From Defluviitaleaceae bacterium (GTDB taxonomy: Bacteria > Bacillota > Clostridia > Lachnospirales > UBA5962): DNA of 7,751 nt. Both the position numbers and the translations under genes were made by a program. The notes below the pieces were generated by a model that saw only the letters and a list, made by a program, of their open reading frames with translations, ran no database searches and had not been told where the DNA came from. Positions within the stretch are counted from its first letter, which is position 1. Each line of letters begins with the position of its first letter. The stretch spans positions 1 to 7,751 of the forward strand of contig WRFW01000158.1 in the NCBI GenBank assembly GCA_009787435.1, written 5' to 3'. Of this stretch, positions 4,310-7,751 are shown piece after piece.

Positions 4310-6820
4310 CTATTCTTGTATAGTTACTTGATTATTTTCTTCTAACTCTGCCTGTTGTTCTTTTTCTAACTGGTCTTCGCTAATTTTTGCTATACTCATA
4401 ACTTTTTGTGCTTCATTTAAGTTAATAAGCTTAACACCTTGAGCAACACGCCCAGTAGTTCGTATTTCATTTATATTTATACGGATTACTACACCATCTG
4501 AATTAATAATCATCACTTGGTCTGTATTAGAAACTTGGCAAACATCAACTATGTTACCAGTCTTATCTGTAACTTTATAAACTTTAGAACCTTTGCCAGC
4601 ACGCTTTTGATGTCTAAAATCTTCTTGCAAAGTACATTTTCCATATCCATTTTCTGAAACAATTAATATTTCTTTGTTATTATCGGCAATATCTGCACCA
4701 ACTACATAATCACCATCTAAAAGATTTATACCACGAACACCTATTGCAGTCCTCCCGACTGGGCGAACATCATCTAAGCTAAATTTTATACCTATACCTT
4801 GGTGAGTAGCTATGAAGAAATCATCACCTGTGTTTGATTCTTTAACGGTTATTAGCTCATCTGTATCGTTTAGGCGTATAGCTATAAGACCATTTTTATT
4901 AATGTTTTCCATATTTTTGGTTGTAGTCTTTTTAATTATACCATCTTTAGTTACCATTATAAAATAACTTTCTTCACTAAATTTTTGCATAGGTATAATA
5001 GCAGTTACTTTTTCACGAGGCCCTAAATTTATTAAATTAACTAAAGCAGTTCCCTTAGATTCACGCTTAGTTTCAGGAACTTCAAATGCACGCTTTTTAA
5101 ACACTTTTCCTTTACTAGTAAAGAAAAGAATATGGCTAAAAGCATTAGTAATAAATAGAGATTTTACGCCATCTTCTTCTCTTGTTTTCATACCACTAAC
5201 GCCCCTGCCACCTCTATGCTGGCTTTTATAGAGGTTTAAAGGCATTCTTTTAATATAGCCTAGGTGGCTCATAGTAACTACACACATTTCATCTTCATAG
5301 AGGTCTTCAATGTCCATTTCGTCTTCTCTTGGGAGAATGCGAGTTCTTCTTTCATCTCCAAATTTAGATTTTAAAACTAGAAGCTCATCTTTAATGAGTG
5401 TATAAAGTTTATTTTTATTTTCTAAAAGTGCCATAAGCTCTGCAATTAGAAGCTCTAATTCTGCAAATTCTTCTTCTAGTTTGCTTCGCTCTAGCCCTGT
5501 TAGTGCACGAAGACGCATTTGAACTATAGCTTCGGATTGAATTTCTGTGAAACTGAAACGCTCTTCTAATGAACCTTTTGCAGTTGGCGTGTCTTTTGAA
5601 GAACGAATTATAGATATAACTTCGTCTATATTATCAAGGGCGATTAGATAGCCTTGCAAAATATGCTGCCTATGCTTAGCTTTATCTAAATCAAACTGAG
5701 TTCTTCTAGTTACAACTTCCACTTGGTGTTCGATATAGTAATGAAGAGCAGATTTTAAGTTAAGCACTCTAGGCTCATTATTAACTAAGGCTAGCATATT
5801 TATGCTGTAAGTAGTTTGCAAGCCTGAATGTTTATAAAGATTATTTAAAATAATATTAGCATTTGCATCTTTTTTAAGCTCAACTACTACACGAATACCT
5901 TTTCTATTACTTTCATCACGAAGGTAGCTTACACCTTCTATTTTTTTATCACGAACTAACTCGCCTATTCTTTCAACTAAGCTTGCTTTATTACATTGAT
6001 AAGGAAGCTCTGTAATTACTATCATTTCACGCCCATTTTTAAATGTTTCAATGTTAGTAATGCCACGAACTGTTAAACTTCCTTTTCCTGTTTTATAAGC
6101 TTGAGTTATTCCAGAAGTACCCATTATAGATGCTCCTGTTGGAAAATCTGGACCTTTTACTATATTTAAAATATCTTCAATATCTGTTTCTTTATCGTTT
6201 ATGAAATTATCTATCATAAAAGTTACAGCATCTACAACTTCATTTAAATTGTGTGGCGGTGTATTAGTCGCCATTCCAACAGCTATACCACTAGCACCGT
6301 TAAGAAGAAAATTTGGAAGGCGAGATGGTAAAACAGCGGGTTCTTTATCTTGCTCATCATAATTAGGGACAAAGTCAACTGTATTTTTATCAATATCTGT
6401 TAGAAGCTGCATAGAAACATTGTGAAGCCTAGCTTCTGTGTATCGATAGGCTGCGGCAGCATCGCCATCTATAGAACCAAAATTTCCGTGCCCATCTACT
6501 AAAGGGTATCTAAGTGAAAAATCTTGAGCCATTCTAGTAAGTGCATCGTATATAGAAGCGTCTCCATGGGGGTGATAGTTACCCATGGTGTCTCCGACTA
6601 TTCTTGCACATTTTTTAAAAGCAGAGCCTGGTCTTAACCCTAAATTGTACATAGAATAAACTATACGCCTATGCACAGGTTTCAGACCATCTCGCACATC
6701 TGGCAAAGCACGAGAAGCTATAACGCTCATCGCATAGCTTATAAATGAATTTTGAACTTCATCTTCTAATTTTATATCGTCTATTTTTTCATTGCTTTTT
6801 AGTAAATCTAAATCGTCCAT
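4310..6820 (-). CDS. gyrA: DNA gyrase subunit A
   Basis: GyrA cuts and rejoins DNA in the A2B2 gyrase, which introduces negative supercoils using ATP. The 836-residue protein has the normal length. The winged-helix breakage-reunion domain carries the catalytic pair R126-Y127 (AYRYTEARL), with HPHGDASIYD (83-92) as the quinolone-resistance region. The tower and coiled-coil follow to about residue 495, including HRQHILQGYLIALDNIDE (383-400). The C-terminal six-bladed DNA-wrapping domain has the gyrase-specific GyrA box as QHRGGRG (534-540), which separates it from topoisomerase IV ParC; the second box residue is His where Arg or Lys is usual. The tail is acidic and glutamine-rich. At the position equal to E. 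coli Ser83 there is Ala88, while Asp92 (E. coli Asp87) is kept. The ATG follows AGAGG (6826-6830) by 5 nt. A likely own promoter and inverted repeats lie in the 129-bp gap behind gyrB; cmk follows after 15 bp. Confidence 0.98.
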   Translation of the reverse strand: MDDLDLLKSNEKIDDIKLEDEVQNSFISYAMSVIASRALPDVRDGLKPVHRRIVYSMYNLGLRPGSAFKKCARIVGDTMGNYHPHGDASIYDALTRMAQDFSLRYPLVDGHGNFGSIDGDAAAAYRYTEARLHNVSMQLLTDIDKNTVDFVPNYDEQDKEPAVLPSRLPNFLLNGASGIAVGMATNTPPHNLNEVVDAVTFMIDNFINDKETDIEDILNIVKGPDFPTGASIMGTSGITQAYKTGKGSLTVRGITNIETFKNGREMIVITELPYQCNKASLVERIGELVRDKKIEGVSYLRDESNRKGIRVVVELKKDANANIILNNLYKHSGLQTTYSINMLALVNNEPRVLNLKSALHYYIEHQVEVVTRRTQFDLDKAKHRQHILQGYLIALDNIDEVISIIRSSKDTPTAKGSLEERFSFTEIQSEAIVQMRLRALTGLERSKLEEEFAELELLIAELMALLENKNKLYTLIKDELLVLKSKFGDERRTRILPREDEMDIEDLYEDEMCVVTMSHLGYIKRMPLNLYKSQHRGGRGVSGMKTREEDGVKSLFITNAFSHILFFTSKGKVFKKRAFEVPETKRESKGTALVNLINLGPREKVTAIIPMQKFSEESYFIMVTKDGIIKKTTTKNMENINKNGLIAIRLNDTDELITVKESNTGDDFFIATHQGIGIKFSLDDVRPVGRTAIGVRGINLLDGDYVVGADIADNNKEILIVSENGYGKCTLQEDFRHQKRAGKGSKVYKVTDKTGNIVDVCQVSNTDQVMIINSDGVVIRININEIRTTGRVAQGVKLINLNEAQKVMSIAKISEDQLEKEQQAELEENNQVTIQE

Positions 6821-6832
6821 TTAAACCTCTAC

Positions 6833-6858
6833 ATACTTATTTTCATAAAAATAAGTAT
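6833..6858 (-). repeat. Perfect 11-bp inverted repeat ahead of gyrA
   Basis: ATACTTATTTT (6833-6843) and AAAATAAGTAT (6848-6858) form a perfect 11-bp stem with a 4-nt loop, ending 2 nt before the AGAGG ribosome binding site of gyrA. On the minus strand no T-run follows, so it is not a terminator. It overlaps the proposed -10 box and transcription start of gyrA, so it may be an operator, or a leader hairpin affecting access to the ribosome binding site when transcription comes from gyrB. Confidence 0.65.
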
Positions 6859-6887
6859 AACATATTTTTTGAAAAAATGCTATACTT
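6853..6887 (-). repeat. Nested palindrome, possible weak terminator or attenuator arm
   Basis: AAGTATA (6853-6859) and TATACTT (6881-6887) are exact reverse complements, and between them ATTTTTT (6864-6870) and AAAAAAT (6872-6878) form a second perfect pair around one base. Read on the minus strand the hairpin is followed by ATTTTT, giving a poor intrinsic-terminator look behind gyrB. Its downstream arm is shared with the 6833-6858 repeat, so the two hairpins cannot form together. All stems are A-T rich and thermodynamic strength is doubtful. Confidence 0.4.
6854..6862 (-). promoter_or_regulatory. Candidate gyrA promoter (extended -10)
   Basis: On the minus strand TGT-TATACT forms an extended -10 (TATACT at 6854-6859, TG at 6861-6862), one base from consensus. 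No good -35 is present 16-18 bp upstream, as expected for promoters that rely on the extended -10. Transcription would start near 6847, about 27 nt before the gyrA start codon. The element lies inside overlapping inverted repeats, so control by a DNA-binding protein is plausible; gyrase promoters in bacteria are commonly supercoiling-sensitive, but that cannot be seen here. Confidence 0.5.
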
Positions 6888-6905
6888 AATTTTAAAATAC
6901 TTAAT
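6882..6905. repeat. Direct repeat of ATACTTAAT in the gyrB-gyrA gap
   Basis: ATACTTAAT occurs at 6882-6890 and again at 6897-6905, 15 bp from start to start. A close copy, ATACTTATT, begins at 6833, and the reverse complement AATAAGTAT is at 6850-6858. Four copies of one 9-bp theme in about 75 bp of spacer suggest a repeated binding site or an expanded AT-rich motif. Confidence 0.45.
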
Positions 6906-6949
6906 CGTGTGCTTTGAAAAAAGCAGTTTGAAAGCAAATTTTCAATGTG

Positions 6950-7751
6950 TTAAATATCTAAATATTTAACACTATTAGCATATTTACTAATAAATTCACG
7001 CCTAGGCTCTACTTTATCACCCATTAGCCTATTAAAAATATCATCTGCAGCTATTGCATCTTCTGCGGTTACTTTAAGAAGTATGCGTCTTTCTGGGTCC
7101 ATAGTTGTTTCCCAAAGCTGCTCTGCATCCATTTCACCAAGCCCTTTATAACGCTGTATAGGTTTTAAGCCGTCTCTGCCGATTTCTTCTAATATTTCAT
7201 TTAACTCTGTATCTGAATAAGCATAGCGAGAAGTTTTACCCTTTTCAACTTTAAATAAAGGGGGTTGGGCAATATATATCATCCCTTCTTCTATTAAAGG
7301 TGTCATGAAGCGGTATAAAAATGTTAAAAGTAAAGTTCTTATGTGTGCCCCGTCTACATCGGCATCGGTCATTAATATTATTTTATGATAGCGTAATTTT
7401 GCAATATCAAAATCTTCGCCTATTCCTGTTCCGAAAGCTGTTATTAAAGTTCTTATTTGTTCATTAGTTAAAATTTTATCTAAACGGCTTTTTTCAACAT
7501 TTAAAATTTTACCCCTTAAAGGAAGTATAGCTTGTGTTTGCGGCAATCTAGCCCCTTTAGCACTGCCACCTGCTGAATCACCCTCTACTATAAATATTTC
7601 TGATTTTGCAGGGTCTCTTTCTATACAGTCTGAAAGCTTTCCAGGCAAACTTGCAATATCTAAAACATTTTTACGGCGGACAAGCTCCCTAGCTTTTTTA
7701 GCGGCTTCCCTAGCTCTACTTGCGGTTAAAGCTTTTTCAACGATAATTTTT
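6950..7751 (-). CDS. gyrB: DNA gyrase subunit B, C-terminal part (runs off the window)
   Basis: GyrB is the ATPase subunit of gyrase. The window holds the last 266 codons; the frame continues unbroken to the right edge, and the first visible residues (KIIVEKALTASRAREAAKKA) belong to the end of the transducer domain. TOPRIM motifs are intact: EGDSAGGSAKGAR with the catalytic Glu at visible residue 56, PLRGKILNVEKSR, and MTDADVDGAH with the metal-binding DxD pair. The tail has QRYKGLGEMDAEQLWETTMD, MGDKVEPRREFI and ends in KYLDI, as in other Firmicutes. There is no large insertion of the kind found in enterobacterial GyrB. After GGSAK the loop reads GARLPQTQ where QGRDR-like sequence is more common, and Arg stands where E. 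coli has Lys447; both look like lineage differences. The TTG within the frame at 7646-7648 is an internal leucine, not a start. gyrA follows after 129 bp. Confidence 0.97.
   Translation of the reverse strand, partial: KIIVEKALTASRAREAAKKARELVRRKNVLDIASLPGKLSDCIERDPAKSEIFIVEGDSAGGSAKGARLPQTQAILPLRGKILNVEKSRLDKILTNEQIRTLITAFGTGIGEDFDIAKLRYHKIILMTDADVDGAHIRTLLLTFLYRFMTPLIEEGMIYIAQPPLFKVEKGKTSRYAYSDTELNEILEEIGRDGLKPIQRYKGLGEMDAEQLWETTMDPERRILLKVTAEDAIAADDIFNRLMGDKVEPRREFISKYANSVKYLDI

Noticed and set aside
6910..6925. TGCTTT/AAAGCA hairpin behind gyrB as its terminator
   Set aside because: Only 6 bp and no T-run follows it on the minus strand.
6745..6969. 74-codon plus-strand open frame over the gyrB-gyrA gap
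   Set aside because: It begins inside gyrA antisense, crosses the palindromes and has no ribosome binding site.
7646..7648. TTG as the start of a short gene at the right edge
   Set aside because: The frame is open to the window edge with conserved GyrB sequence upstream, so this is an internal leucine codon.
1..7751. CRISPR array, riboswitch, tRNA, insertion sequence or phage module
   Set aside because: No regularly spaced repeats, no T-box or known riboswitch core, no cloverleaf and no transposase or integrase motifs were found.

Overview
The window is AT-rich DNA that looks like a low-GC Firmicute, most probably a Clostridia-class bacterium. The best lineage marker is a single open reading frame joining the isoprenoid enzyme IspH to four S1 domains of the ribosomal protein S1 type, a fusion known mainly from Clostridia. 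AGGAGG-type ribosome binding sites, a gyrB-gyrA pair and near-consensus sigma-A promoters agree with this. Genus cannot be read from the sequence alone.

Layout. From the right-hand edge leftwards, on the minus strand, lies a compact housekeeping block: gyrB (3' part only, 266 codons seen), a 129-bp intergenic region, gyrA, cmk and the ispH-rpsA fusion. gyrA, cmk and ispH-rpsA are separated by only 15 and 10 bp, so they almost certainly form one transcript; the ribosome binding site of ispH-rpsA overlaps the cmk stop codon. The block joins DNA supercoiling, CMP/dCMP phosphorylation, the last step of the MEP isoprenoid pathway and mRNA binding at the ribosome. The gyrB-gyrA gap is unusually rich in nested inverted and direct repeats built on ATACTTA, with a probable gyrA promoter inside them.

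The left 1.4 kb, on the plus strand, is an accessory two-gene unit converging on the housekeeping block. A promoter matching consensus (TTGACA, 17 bp, TGATATAAT) drives a leader of about 130 nt with a perfect 9-bp hairpin, then a small secreted protein (152 aa, Sec signal peptide) and a lipoprotein (208 aa, lipobox Cys17). Neither belongs to a family I can name. An 11-bp intercistronic inverted repeat covers the stop codon of the first gene. Both N-terminal starts were moved downstream from the longest possible reading frame because the ribosome binding sites and signal sequences demand it.

Between the converging units (1411-1737) are a short coding-like stretch without a start codon, probably the tail of a decayed gene, a strong bidirectional rho-independent terminator (1620-1663), and a perfect 13-bp inverted repeat just beyond the ispH-rpsA stop. 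There is no tRNA, rRNA, CRISPR, insertion sequence or recognisable riboswitch. The housekeeping genes are intact by motif inspection. The open questions are the secreted/lipoprotein pair and the structured gyrB-gyrA intergenic region; I see no clear evidence for a complete undescribed system.
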